33,365 nt of DNA from Basidiobolus meristosporus CBS 931.73 (GCA_002104905.1 MCFE01000820.1:1-33365); one strand, 5' to 3'; shown: positions 1 to 10,700, numbered from the stretch's first letter. Program-made: numbers and translations. Notes: a model not told the origin generated them from the sequence alone.

Positions 1-463
1 CAACTTAACATTGCATTGCTTGATTGATCACCCATGCATTGGGGCTGCTTAGCTTCTTATTGCCAAAGGCATAGAAGTATCCATGTGCACATGTGTGCTC
101 AGGTTCTCCCAACTCTTCTTAGCTGTCCTCCATGTGCCAACTCATCACACCCATGATGGACCTCAGGGCAACATTCTTGATGAGATTGGGATCTGGTAGT
201 ACTTGCAACTTGACTTGTCTTACTATCCCCTTAGACATCTGCTCTTCAGGAAACTCCAAAAGGTGAAGAGAGCTCTGATATTCTCCACTCACCATGTAAG
301 ATGGGGTGGAGGATGAACTCAGTAGCAGCAGAGATCTATATTTTACAGTGTTATGCTTGTGGTATAGCCACTCAAATCCCACTACAAACTCCCTGCATAA
401 AAGCCATAGATGTACTTTGTTGGCATTGGTGATCCATTTTGAAATAATTATTACCACAATATC
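1..463 (-). pseudogene. CACTA Tnp2 transposase, C-terminal fragment (copy a)
   Basis: Read on the minus strand, this matches the C-terminal region of the transposase at 6440-6838, including the motifs VKLQVLPDPNLIKN and MSWHMEDS. The family has a conserved HLL/FPLER-like block here, seen as LHLLEFPEEQMSKGI. The frame is stopped by TAG at 119-121, although homology continues to position 1 and beyond the window. The apparent ATG at 487 lies inside the neighbouring LTR and is not the true start. The coding continues on the other side of that LTR (942 to 813), so the LTR split one older exon. This is a dead fragment; homology to the other copies is seen directly, and the CACTA assignment comes from family knowledge. 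Confidence 0.7.
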
Positions 464-812
464 TGTTGTAAAAACTTGTACTTCCACCTAAATATTCACA
501 TAACTTAGTCACTTAGATCATTACCTTCATATCCTAGAGAATACTGACCAAACTCCTTGTCAGGATTTACTTAGAATATTTTCACCAAAATTCCAGGTAC
601 CCAGAACATGAAAATTTGATAAGTTGTCCAAGCAGCCCCAAACTTTGCACACATATTCTTTGGACCTTCCATAACCTATTCTATGTGTTTGTAATGCCAC
701 AACCAGGTAGAAGTATAAATACTACTTTTACATTCAATAAATCATTAAGTGAAAACCACATAAGCTACTTGTTCTCCCAATCACTTCTAATATCTCCAAG
801 ACTCTTACAACA
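464..812 (+). mobile_element. Solo LTR, copia family C1
   Basis: This 349-bp LTR starts TGTTG and ends CAACA, a perfect 5-bp inverted terminus. It is flanked by a perfect 5-bp target duplication, ATATC at 459-463 and 813-817. No internal region follows, so it is a solo LTR left by LTR-LTR recombination. A TATA box (TATAAATA, 714-721) is followed 14 bp later by AATAAA (736-741). It is about 88% identical by eye to the 3' LTR at 11335-11683. It sits in a minus-strand transposase fragment whose two halves read on continuously when the LTR is ignored. Confidence 0.9.
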
Positions 813-942
813 ATATCAACATTTGACTCCCAATGCTTTCAGTGTACTCTGGGTAAAAATTGCTCCAGAAGGCCACCTGAATAAGTACATATCCAGCTCA
901 TCCAGTTCAGGTATTTGTATTGTTGCTTATGTGTATCAATAA
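813..942 (-). pseudogene. CACTA Tnp2 C-terminal fragment, other half of copy a
   Basis: On the minus strand this resembles 5040-5106 and 6352-6400 of the fuller transposase copy, and also 17780-17900. It carries the region around NTxxLNWMSWI and the WxxHWES-like block. It joins the fragment at 463 to 1 across the solo LTR. Homology to Tnp2 ends at about 942, exactly where the companion-gene region begins with CACT at 943. A nearly identical copy of this stretch lies at 11684-11810. Confidence 0.65.
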
Positions 943-1069
943 CACTCTCTGATCCTGGACACTCTATTGCCTCCTACATTTGTGTGAATTGATTGGCTAT
1001 TGCCTCTTTTTCACACTCCTTACTTCCTGACTCAACCATATCTCTTACTTTTCATGCGTACAAAATGAT

Positions 1070-3138
1070 TTATTTCTGTTGAAACTTCAGTTGTACCTCA
1101 ATTGCCAATTGTATTGACCTATACAAGTCTCTATACCATACACTAACATTAAGCCCAACCCCACACTCAACAAGTAGCTCCATTAAAATCCTCCACTCAA
1201 TAAGTATTTCTGCTGTAACGCTCTGGTTCCACAACATTGGCAGGAAGCCAATGGCTTTATGCCACCGTTCATTCACTGGTTCCCACACATCCTGGTCTTC
1301 AGCTGGCACTGCAAGGTCTAGCTCCTCATCTGCCAGTCTTTGCAATAAATCCTTGCAATATTCCAGTGTGTATTCTTGAGCACTGCTCTTGAAGAAGTGC
1401 TGCAACCTCTTGGTGTACCTATTAATGTTCCAAAACTCCACTGAAGGCATTGTGATTGTCTTTCAAGCTCTTGAGGTTGTAGCCTTGTCTGTCAGTGGGA
1501 TCTCCACTCTGTCAACAATGGAGGCTGTGGAGGCTGTGGTAGACAAATTGCCTTTTCAGCAAACTCATCCACCTTGCTGGAGTGTAGCTCAACTGGCTGC
1601 ACTTCCAACTCTTGTGAAAACAGCTGTTTTCTTGTTGGTATTTCTTCTTGGCTATGATGGGATTTAGTCTGTTCCTGGCTTGCAGCATTAATTGGCAAGA
1701 ACTGCAGTTTTTTTTGCATGCCTTCCTATCTCAGTCTTGGGTGGACATTTTTCCCTTTACCTTTTCCTTTATCACTGCCAGGCCTTTCACTGCTACTTTG
1801 TCTAAGTGCTTCTTGTAAAGAACTACGTTTTCTCCTGGATAAATTCTGCTCTGACACATCTGTTTTGGCCTGCTTGTCCCTTGCTGGCACTCTTCTGGCA
1901 ACCTGATGTTTCTTTTCAGCTTGTTTTGAGCTCTCAACCTTAGTTGTGACAGGCTCCTGTAAAAGCGGCTGGTTTTTATCACTGCCAGGTCCTTCACTGC
2001 TACTTTGACTGGGTGCTTTGTGAGTGGTACTACGCTTTTTACTTGATAAATGTTGTGCTGGTGCATCCATGTCTGCCTGCTTGTCCTTAATTGGCACTCT
2101 TCCAGCTGCCTGACATCTCTTTGATGCTTGTCTGGAGCGTTTGGCCCTGCTTGTAACAGGCTCTTGAGGAAGCCACTGGTTTTTAGCCATGGCACCCTTG
2201 CTATTCTGCCTTTGATAGTTTCTGCTATTCTTAAGATACTTTCTTAGCATACCAATGCTGGCCCAAAATCTGTTTGCCTGTTTGAATCCAGGATAATGCT
2301 TGAGGAACAAGTCAAGTGCATTCTGCTTGGCCTTGAGTTCCTGATGGTCCCATGGTATACTGGCCTTAAGGTGATGGCATACTAGACTTCTGATGGCCTC
2401 TTGTATATTAGCCCACTCTTCATTATTGCACTCAAAGGCTTCACAGATCTTCAATGTCTTTTGATTTTTAGGCTCAGGTATAAACGCCATGTTGTCTCTC
2501 TCCCATGTTGCAATAGGTTTTTCTGTGGGCTTTATTTTTGTGCACTGTTGTTGTGCTTCAAAGACTGTATGGTGTTCCTCTGCTGTTACATCAGGAAATG
2601 ACTCAATTCTTGGCTGTGACATTGAGCTACTTGAGTTCCTTCTTTGCAGCAAAGATACTGCTTTCTCTACCTGGGATATTGATTGCTCTACACGTATTAT
2701 CTGCTCATCCTGTTTCTGGACTACTTCCTGATTTTTCTGGGCCATTGCATCTATCCTATCAGCCACTGCACCTAATTGCTTCATTAATGCTTTGGTATGA
2801 GCTGACAACATACTTGCTAATATGGGTGGTGGTGATGTTATCATGGCCACTTGCTGATCTTCAACTGAGGGTACTGTGTTTGCTACATTCTCATCTGCCT
2901 GAGCATAATGGTCAGCTTGTGGCTCCACAGAAGTTCTCAATTGCCTACTTGACTGAGAGCCTGAGGAGTTCACATAATTACCTTGAATGGGCACACTGTC
3001 CGCAGGGCCTTTTTTGGATGTAGCCCTGCTTGTTGCACTGAATGTCAAAGCAAGCTGTTGTCCAACCGATCTTCTGTTGCCATCAGCAGTGGGGTTTGGT
3101 TGAGAACCAGACAACTTTGCTTTATTTTTTGGTGGCAT
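1070..3138 (-). pseudogene. CACTA companion protein (coiled-coil, repeat-containing), broken
   Basis: The start is the ATG at 3138 (MPPKNKAKL). The first 470 codons are open to a TAG at 1728-1726. The same frame then continues (KKLQF...), shifts by one base between about 1540 and 1500, meets a TGA at 1465-1463 and runs open again to the end at 1070. Comparison with the second copy (12197-14386) shows these are lesions in one longer gene. Visible parts in order are a polar Ser/Gln-rich N-terminus, a predicted coiled coil at residues about 115-165, a W/K-rich block (NRFWASIGMLRKYLKNSRNY) around 290, two basic tandem repeats of about 69 residues at 319-455, and a conserved tail (VEFWNINRYTK to the end). 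I do not recognise a named family. By position it may be a TnpA-like DNA-binding partner, but this is inference. Confidence 0.6.
1774..2184 (-). repeat. Tandem repeat of about 207 bp inside the companion gene
   Basis: Two units, about 2184-1978 and 1977-1774, encode similar 68-69-residue blocks. Both begin KNQ, share QEPVT, share DKQA and end QSSSExPGSD. The units differ at many residues, so the duplication is old. Remnants of both units are also present in the second gene copy (13080-13370). The blocks are rich in Lys, Arg, Gln and Ser. Confidence 0.8.
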
Positions 3139-3359
3139 ATATATGTAAGTGAATCAAACCAAAGGGGAAATAGTGTTACATATACATGTGTATGTGGTGC
3201 CACAACTTTATTTAAAATGCTTACTATGGCAGGTCATCATTGAATCTTACATTCATGTAGGTACAATGTCTCAAATACAAGACTGTCTTAAGTTCACATG
3301 AGTATTGACCAAAAAGTGATATAATAGCGTACGTTGTTGAAGGTCAAACTGTTTGCCCC
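3139..3359. promoter_or_regulatory. Shared divergent promoter region
   Basis: These 221 bp separate the start of the companion gene (minus, 3138) from the zinc-finger start of the transposase (plus, 3360). They contain AT-rich candidate TATA stretches: ATATATATG just upstream of 3138 for the minus gene, and GATATAATAG near 3320 for the plus gene. The divergent layout suggests shared control, but no operator-like repeat is evident. Confidence 0.4.
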
Positions 3360-5106
3360 ATGGACAAGTCTACTTTGACTCAACGCCGTAAGAGAAGAGA
3401 AAAAAGACCATGTGGCTATTGCGGCAAGCCTCTCAGTCATGAAGCACACAGACAGCATAGGAAGTATTACAAGGATCACAGCCAATGCTTTGCCACCCAA
3501 GTCATATTAGACCATTCATTGGTCACTACTGTACCAACATGATCTTGCCAGCCAGTTGATACTTCTATATTGGCACCCGGCCGTCTTTGTAACCTTGCGC
3601 AAACTGAGTCAGGAGGTTTTTTGATGCCTTTAGGCTCACCTCAGCCTTCTGAATATGGCATGCAGAGTGATAGCTCTGACAAAGAAGGTTCACTGATGGA
3701 TTTTGAGCCTATCTCCCCTAACAACAGTACCACGTATGGGCCTGGTCAAATCCTTATATGCATTGAGACAACACCTGTTGAAACAAATGTGAAGGATACT
3801 TTATGGAGCCAAGTGAGCCCAGTAATCCATCTACTGGTGAATGATGTAATGTTGTGGCTAGAGAAGTGGTGTGTTTCCACTAATATTAGTAATGGGGGCT
3901 TTGAGGATTTACTACTACTTCTTGCCAATATCATACCGGGATGCAACTTACCATCTACGTGGTGCAAGTGGACAACTGTCATGCGGCTGGCAACATATGA
4001 TCCAGAGACTGTCCTGATTCCAGCATGTGTTAACAGTTGCATGGCATTCACATCCAAAAATGCTACCATTGCAATGTGTCCAAATTGTCAGGAATCCACA
4101 ACCATTGAGAGAAAACATTGTTCACACTCTGGATATATTCCGGTCATACCCTGTCTGAGGAAGCTGATGCAGTCCAACAAATATTGCAAAGCTATACAGT
4201 ACTGCACTCAGTATCAATCAAGTGCAAACATATCCAATATATTTGATGGCAAACATTACAAACAGCTAAGAAGCAAGGGCTACTTTGAAGGTATGTATGA
4301 CCATGCCTTTGCTTTAGCACTTGATGGATTCTCATTAAACAAGTACTCTACCAGCAAATCCTGCTGGCCACTGATTCTCATCAATCTGAATCTGCCACCC
4401 ATCTTACGGTATCAGAGCAATAATCTGATGGTAGTCTCACTGGTATCTGGGCCTAAATCACCATCCAACCTGGATAGCTACCTGTATCCATTGCTGGATG
4501 AATTTTGTATGCTTTCCAGCAGGATAATGGTAAATGGCCGTCATGTAAAAGCACATTTTATTATCTGCATTGGAGATACCCCAGCCATCAGCAAGATAGC
4601 AGGTTTTTCCAGGTGCAATGGACGGTATTGCTGTCAAATGTGTGAGATCCAGGAGATTTACTCCATAACTCACACACATTATTATTACCCAAACACCAGC
4701 ACTAAGAACATCATCTTTCCACAGAGAGAATGTACAGAAGTAAGTATGCAATTGCAGCAAAGTTGGCAAGCTATACGCCATTGGCCAGAATATGGAATCA
4801 ATTGGAAACCAGAGATACTTAAGATAGAGGGTATCTGTTGGGGCAAAAGCTTTCCACTGGGAGCAATGCATTTGCTTTTCAACAATATCCCTATACTGAT
4901 GACCAGGTTGTACATGGGGCATTTCAAGCTAAATGAGCCCTTTGAGATACCAGAGAAATTTGAAAAAATTGGCAAGATATTATAGAGTATCCACTACCCT
5001 AAGTACTTCTCACAGGCTCCAATTAATATTCATATGCATATGCAACAATACAAATGCAAAGACTGGATGAACTGGATATGTATTTATTCAAGTGGTGTTC
5101 TGAAGC
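3360..5106 (+). pseudogene. CACTA Tnp2 transposase, N-terminal and catalytic part
   Basis: The frame opens at ATG 3360 with a Cys/His cluster (CGYCGKPLSHEAH, then HRQH), likely zinc binding. A TGA at 3540-3542 interrupts, and the same frame continues at 3570. The main block (3570-4985) shows Tnp2 hallmarks: a CPNC pair, CSHSGYIPVIPCL, ALDGFSLNKYS with the first candidate catalytic Asp at 4323-4325, LNLPPILRYQSNNLM, LVSGPKSPSNL, and IGDTPAISKIAGF with the second Asp at 4575-4577. In the CACTA family these are the first two acidic residues of the DDE site. A TAG at 4983-4985 stops it, but homologous residues (WMNWI...) follow to about 5106, where an insertion cuts the gene. A 51-bp intron (3501-3551) could remove the TGA, but its donor is poor; nonsense mutation is likelier. 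Confidence 0.8.
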
Positions 5107-5117
5107 CATTCTGATGT

Positions 5118-5179
5118 GTTGTATGATGATTAGTTTGGGGCTTGTTCTACAATGTAGAGGCTAATCAACAATATACAAC
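5118..5179. repeat. Two-tier stem-loop at the left edge of the insertion
   Basis: GTTGTAT (5118-5124) pairs with ATACAAC (5173-5179), and TGATTAG (5127-5133) pairs with CTAATCA (5161-5167). The arms nest in the right order to form one hairpin with a loop of about 27 nt. Confidence 0.6.
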
Positions 5180-5433
5180 AACTTCCAGTATGCTAATACT
5201 GAAATAGTTTATTGGGAGTTTGATATACCAATAGAAGATATAACTTCCACTAATTTTGTCAATCTTAGGCTCAAAATATACTGTAGGCAGTGTTTGTCAC
5301 TTCTACAGCAGTGTTCTGACCTTCTGTCAACTAATTGGCTTATTTACTTTTATAGTAACTTTTCCTTATTTGGAGGTCACTTTCCTTTCTGAGAAAATGT
5401 TTCCTAATATGGAAATTCTGAACTCCCCATCAA

Positions 5434-5665
5434 CCTAAAGGGGTGTGTTGTAGAAGTCTCTAAAGGGGTCTTTAGACCTAAAGGGGTGTCTTAAGGAGTG
5501 TCTTTAGAGTAAAGAGGCTTCTTGTAGTGGTCTCTAAAGTGGACTTTACACTAAAGGGGTGCCTAAAGGGGCTTCTTTAGAGTGAAGGGGTTCTTAAAGG
5601 GGTCTCTAAAGGGGTCTTTAGAGTAAAGGGGTGTCTAAAGGGGTGTCTTTAGAGTAAAGGGGTTT
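5434..5665. repeat. G-rich minisatellite (AAAGGGG units)
   Basis: Within 232 bp there are ten exact AAAGGGG motifs and several one-base variants, set in longer units such as CTAAAGGGGTGTCT and CTTTAGAGTAAAGGGGT. Spacing is irregular (about 13-25 bp). CTCTAAAG and CTTTAGAG alternate, so units can pair with one another, and the closely spaced GGGG runs could form G-quadruplexes on the plus strand. Confidence 0.85.
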
Positions 5666-6128
5666 CTCAGAGAGGACTTTTCCAACAGAAAAGTGGTAGT
5701 TTCTTGTAGAACTTAGATTGGATTCTTGTGAGCTTTGCAGTCTCTTTACTGATGTAGTACTGATCAAAGTCAGAATACTCAACAGTGCAAGTGATGCAGG
5801 GGAAGTCTTATAACCCTTAAACTTGTAACTGTAGTGTGGAGATTCTGGAAAGAGAGGCTCTCTTTTATTTTTCAGCTGGGGAAGTCATATATATGAAAAT
5901 TTTGAAGGATCAAAGTTTTTGGGCAATTGCACAAGCAATACACATGATACAAAGCTAAAATTTTGCAGTAGTGCAGATCAGACATAGGCGCAGCACCTGT
6001 GAAAATTTCACGTGATTTGATTGGCTGGCTTGAAAGTTACACGCAATCAAAGTCACCCTAGTAATCCTAGCAATAAGGCATAGTATATATAATAGTTGGA
6101 CTCTTTTGGTCATAACTCCTTAAGTACT

Positions 6129-6154
6129 GCTTCAAATGAGCTGTAATTTGAAGC
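6129..6154. repeat. Perfect 9-bp inverted repeat with 8-nt loop
   Basis: GCTTCAAAT (6129-6137) and ATTTGAAGC (6146-6154) are perfect complements. A second imperfect pair, TGATTTGATTG (6013-6023) and CAATCAAAGTCA (6044-6055), lies just upstream. Both are in the right half of the non-coding insertion. Confidence 0.7.
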
Positions 6155-6350
6155 ATGTGTTGGCTACTACGTGTTCTGTATGACATAATATTCTTGGGTG
6201 GATTGCTTACAGGGTCTGGAGCATTTGTTCTTCAAAGTTTCAAATTCTTGATCTTTCACTTGTGTGTTACAATAGCAAAAAGCAAAATAGCAAAATGAGT
6301 GCAATATTGGTTTAGAGATATTGTAGTAATGAAATACTCTCCATTACCAC

Positions 6351-7295
6351 AATTCCTACCAAGAGTACATTGGAAGCATTGGGAGTCATATGTGAACATT
6401 GTAGGAATATTTATCTAGAAGCAGATCACCAATGCCAACTTGACACATCTACAGCTGTTGTGTGAGGAGTTTGTGAAGGGATTTGAGCAGCTATACTACA
6501 AACATAAAGCTGAGCATGTAGATCACTGCCACTACTGTATCCATTCTCTACTCCATCTTGCTTGGTGTGTGGAGAATATTGGGCCTTGCTTCACCTGTTG
6601 GGAGTTTCCTTTAGAGCGGATGTGTGGGGAGATAGGAAGACAAGTCAAGTTGCAGGTACTACCATACCCCAATCTCATCAAGAATATTACCTTCAAGTTT
6701 GTCATGGATGTGATGAGTTGGCACATGGAGGACAGCCAGAAAGAGTTGGAAAATACTGAGGACAAATGTGCACATGGAGACACCTATGCCTATGGCATTA
6801 AGAAGCTAAGCAGCCCAAATGCGTGGGTAATCAGTTAAGTAATGCAAAGTTGGGTTGGGTGCAACAAGCAACTAATTTTTATCAGGAAAACTACACCCAG
6901 ATATGCCAGATTTCTTGTGGTCACATGCCAACTTCTACACCATTCAATATGGAATTCACACAAACAAAAGCCAGAGTGCACCTATAAGGGGGACTAGAAT
7001 CCAGCAGGGAGAAGGAATATATTGGCTAAATACCAAGAAGTTCTTTGCCAATATTCAGGAGGTATCCATGGCAGAAGTGGCAACAACCAAGCATATGTTT
7101 GCAAGATGTATATGCTATCAGCAGTACAAGGTATATAGCAACTTTGTAAGTATCACACTAAAAAGCTGTAAAGTTGAGGTGATAGAAGAATGTCAATTGC
7201 GGCAGGTGTGCGCATTTGTAGAGGTTAGTAAGCAGGGGGCCATATATTTTTTTGATTTGAACTATATGTGGAATACCCAAGGTAGTAGTTGGTAA
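6351..7295 (+). pseudogene. CACTA Tnp2 transposase, C-terminal part (copy b)
   Basis: This resumes the gene split at 5106, starting with the WKHWES block near 6372. A TAG near 6415 lies in the frame that then opens to 6838. That frame holds the conserved CIHSLLHLAWC, FPLERMCGEIGRQVK and PNLIKN blocks, the region corresponding to the C-terminal helical part of Tnp2-type transposases. It stops at TAA 6836-6838 while homology to other copies continues in a shifted frame. A last open stretch at 6903-7295 encodes MPDFLWSHANFY to the end, including KKFFANIQEV, MFARCICYQQYK and KVEVIEECQLRQV. Those motifs recur in the copies at 16461-17532 and 17740-18621, so they are genuine coding sequence. Frameshifts and stops make this non-functional. 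Confidence 0.7.
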
Positions 7296-7714
7296 GCAAA
7301 TAAAGAAAGGTGATTCTACAGTGGAATATATGAATTGCTTAAGGGGAGGTAGAAAAAGGAAATACCATTTGATAAATTGGTATGGTAGCATTATACAGAA
7401 CCAGTAGCAGGCCATCATACTGCCAAGAAAAAGCCATTGGAGTCTTGCTGTGAGGCCATTAAAATACCATCAAGCTTCTTGCCATATAAGGCAAGTGGAA
7501 GTCCTGGCCAACTGGATCCACTTAAAATAGTAATAGAGCGCTGAGAGACCGCAACAATACCATGAAAATATTGTCACAGCACCTATCAAAAATTGTCAAG
7601 TTTTATCCCTTTATTTGGCTGTAAAGTTTGCAAAACACCGTCATGATCTTGTTATAAGATTGTCAGGAGGGTCACTAATTCCAAGCTACTGTTATTATGA
7701 TGGTCTCTAAATGG
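7296..7714 (+). other. Transposase 3' flank, no gene
   Basis: This stretch has no credible gene. It remains weakly alignable to 17100-17520 and 18400-18600 (for example the GCAATAxxACCATGxAAATAT stretch near 7552 and 18591, and the ATGATxTxGTxATAA stretch near 7642 and 17449). It is therefore 3' sequence of the CACTA copy. The similarity ends around 7700, where the truncated copia begins. Confidence 0.45.
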
Positions 7715-10700
7715 GATCTTGACAGATGATCCAGATTGGATCCACCTGCAGGATCAAATTATTGTTCATAGGGAGAATTACCCTGCTGGTAAATGATATG
7801 GAATCTGTGGGCGTACCATCTACTGATGAGGATGTGATAGTTACCATCCTGAATAGCATGACATATGAGTTTCAGGGCCTTGTTTCAGCCCTAGAGTCCA
7901 GAACTGAAGATTTGACCTTAAATTACATATATGGAAGGCTCCTGGATGAAGAATTAAGAAAATCAAGCGCAAATAGGAAGGAAGAAGAAAATGCTTTAAT
8001 AAGCAATGTTAACCAACAAAGGAGGTACCCAAAACCCTACAAAGGCAACAGCAACCTGTTTTGTAACTACTGCAAAATGAAAGGACACACATCAGACTAG
8101 TGTCTCAAAAAGAAAGATAATCCGCAAAAGAAGCCTGAATATGGAAATGCTGCATCAACTGAAGATAGACTATTTATATCTGCACTAGATATGACCACAA
8201 ACAAGGATTCTCAGATGTGGTATATTGACTCTGGAGCATCTCAACACTTTACACACTACAAAGAACTTTTTACCCAATATTAAGATTTTCCAATTAAGAA
8301 GGTTTTCATGGGTGACAATAGAACACTTAATACAGTGGGAGAAGGAACTATCCAAGTAAGCCTAAGAAGCGGTGAAGGAAGCCATACACTGACTTTCAAA
8401 GAAGTACTCTATGTACCAGAAATAGCCAAGAACCTACTATCTGTAAGCAAGGCCACTGGAGAAGGACTCAATTTCAACTTTGACAATTCTGGATGCAAGA
8501 TCACTGATCAAAATGGTGCCCATATTGCTTTGCAAATCAGAGATCAGAATCTATACAAGTTGACTTATATTCCATCATATCTGGAAGCCAATATAAGTAA
8601 CTTACATGAAGAAACACCAATGCTTTGGCACAGGAGATTTGGGCACATCAATTTTGATTATTTGCGCAAAATGATCAAAGATCAGCTAACTTTGGGGGTA
8701 AAGTTGATCCCCCACTAATTTGGAGCACTGTGAAGCCTGCATATATGGGAAACAAGCCAGACAACTGTTCAAGAGCTCTGGGTTAATCAAAACTAAGAAA
8801 AAATCAGATCTAATTCACTCAGATCTGTGTGGACCTATGCAAAATTTATCCTTAGGTGGGATGAAGTATTTAATCACTTTTATTGGTGATTATACAAGAG
8901 ACACATGGGTCTACTTTGTGGAGACAAAGGAAGAAGCTCTGTCTAAGTTTGGGGAGCTTAAAGTCATGGTAGAGAGAGAAACTGGTGAAAAAATCAAGAA
9001 AATATGCTCTGACAATGGTGGAGAATATACCTCAAAACTCTTCATCCACTTCTGCAAAATTCATGGGATAAAGAAAGAGACTACTGTACCATACTCTCCA
9101 CAGCAAAATTGAGTAGCAGAATATGCTAACAGATCAATAATTGATATGGTAAGATCTCTGATCCATGATGAAAAATTATCCTATGATTATTGGGTGGAAT
9201 CAGTTGCCACTGCTGTATATCTTAGAAATAGGAGTTATGACAGAATACTTCGTGATTCTACTCCATTTGAAGCATGGTATGGATACAGACCAAGTGTAGA
9301 ACATCTAAGAATATTTGGGTGTACAGCATATGCCAAGAAATTGCCCAGAAATCAGTCAAAATTTGAGCCCAAAAGTGTAAGATGCATATTTTTGGGCTGC
9401 TGCAATGAGAGTAAAGCATTCAGACTCTAAAATACCAAAGCAAAGAAGCTAATCAAGTCCAGGGATATGTTTGATGAATATTCAAATTTTCACAAAAAAT
9501 GCCATCAGATGATAACAAAAATCTGATCTCAATTCCACCAATTGTCAGGATTGAATCAGAGCAAAACAATATGGATTTTTTTCACTCCAGAGGACTCTAC
9601 AACTGTGGTTCAGCCAGAATCAGTGCCCAGGAATATCCCATAAGTGATCATTCCAGTATCAAATGCCAGGAGATCCAATCGGACAAGAAATAGCTCAAAT
9701 TACTATATCAATGAGGGTACAAACTTAGCCTATGCCTAATCAGTCCATATTGATGAGCCCCAGAATGTAAAAGAGGCCCTAAATAGCCCTCAGACAAAGT
9801 TTTGGAGATCTGTAATGACTGAGGAATATCAGGCCCTGATGGAAAATCAAACTTGGGACTTAGTCAAATTACCAATCAACCAAAAATCAATTGGATACAG
9901 ATGGGCCTTCAAGACAAAATACTAGGCTGATGGTACAATTGAAAGATACAAAGCAAGATTTTTAGCCAAAGGATACTCTCAAACAAAAGGACTTGACTAT
10001 ACTGAGACCTTTGCACCAGTAGCCTAGTTTAATTCCATCAGATTAATATTGGCTATTGCAGCCAAATAAAAGTTTTTCATTCATCAAATGGATGTAAAAA
10101 CTGCATTTTTGAGTGAAGAACTTGATGGGGATGAGTATATGGACCAGCCTTATGGGTTTGTTGACCAAGATCACCCCCATTTGGTCTGCAAGCTTAAAAA
10201 GTTACTATATGGTCTCAATCAATCACCAAGAGCCTGGAATTGAAAGATAGATTCTTATTTGGAATTTTTGAGTTTCAAAAGGAGTAATGCTGGCTATAGT
10301 ATATACTATAAGCCACATAGAGCAAACCCAGCTCTATTAGCTCTCTATGTGGATGATCTTATTATAGCCACTAATAACCTAGAAACATTGGAAGAGACAA
10401 AATCCAGCCTGTCTAAGAAGTTCAGGATGTCCAATCTAGGAGAACTCAGTTACTACTTAGGGATTAAGTTCTCCATAGACAAAAGTACCCAGACTATTAC
10501 CCTAAGCCAATCCAAGTATATTCAAGATATACTAGAGAAGTACCAAATGGAAGACTGTAAACTAGCAGCTACCCCAATGGAGACAAACCTTAATTTGGTC
10601 AATACTCAACCAAATCAAGAGAGCTTGGTGCCATCTAAAAGCCCTGACTTTCCTTATCAATCTATGATTGGCAGCCTGATGTATATCATGCTTGGAACAG

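Larger units (their letters stand above)
5107..6350. mobile_element. Non-coding 1.24-kb insertion of unknown type in Tnp2
   Basis: Copies at 813-942 and 17780-17900 read straight through this site, whereas here about 1.24 kb separates the two halves of the exon. The edges are uncertain by a few bases. CCATT (5106-5110) and CAATT (6350-6354) could be a mutated target duplication. No open frame of note, no LTR and no clear terminal inverted repeat are seen. Inside are a stem-loop at 5118-5179, a GGGG minisatellite at 5434-5665, an inverted pair at 6013-6055 and a perfect 9-bp inverted repeat at 6129-6154. It could be a non-autonomous DNA element or a Helitron-like piece; I cannot decide. Confidence 0.55.
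943..7714. mobile_element. Probable CACTA (En/Spm-like) element, degraded
   Basis: This is a pair of divergent genes, a companion protein (minus) and a Tnp2 transposase (plus), the usual content of an autonomous CACTA element. The left edge is proposed at 943 because homology with the second copy at 12197 starts at the same CACT in both (CACTCTCTGATCC and CACTTGCTTATCC). The right terminus is not visible: transposase 3' homology fades near 7700, where a truncated copia begins. No matching terminal inverted repeat could be paired within this copy, so the ends are inference. The element also carries a 1.24 kb insertion (about 5107-6350). Confidence 0.5.

Noticed and set aside
119-487. A 122-codon minus-strand gene starting at 487
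   Set aside because: The start lies in a copia LTR and the rest is a transposase fragment, so it is a chance fusion.
616-942. Plus-strand 108-codon frame
   Set aside because: It covers the LTR end and the antisense of a transposase exon, with no coding support.
2401-3023. Plus-strand open frames opposite the companion gene
   Set aside because: They are antisense shadows of the minus-strand gene at 1070-3138, which has family support from its second copy.
3501-3551. Possible 51-bp intron removing the TGA in the transposase
   Set aside because: GTCATA is a weak donor and no clear branch point is seen; the length divisible by three is not enough. Kept only as an alternative.
5256-5438. 60-codon ORF in the insertion
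   Set aside because: Low-complexity hydrophobic frame with no start context or homologue in the window.
5434-5665. CRISPR-like or telomeric array
   Set aside because: Units are short, irregular and without unique spacers, and the motif is not a known telomere repeat; it is internal to an insertion.
7672-7681. CACTAATTCC as a CACTA left terminus pairing with GGAATTAGTG at 17523
   Set aside because: It lies inside sequence that aligns with the other transposase 3' flanks, so it is not an element start; the exact complement is probably chance.
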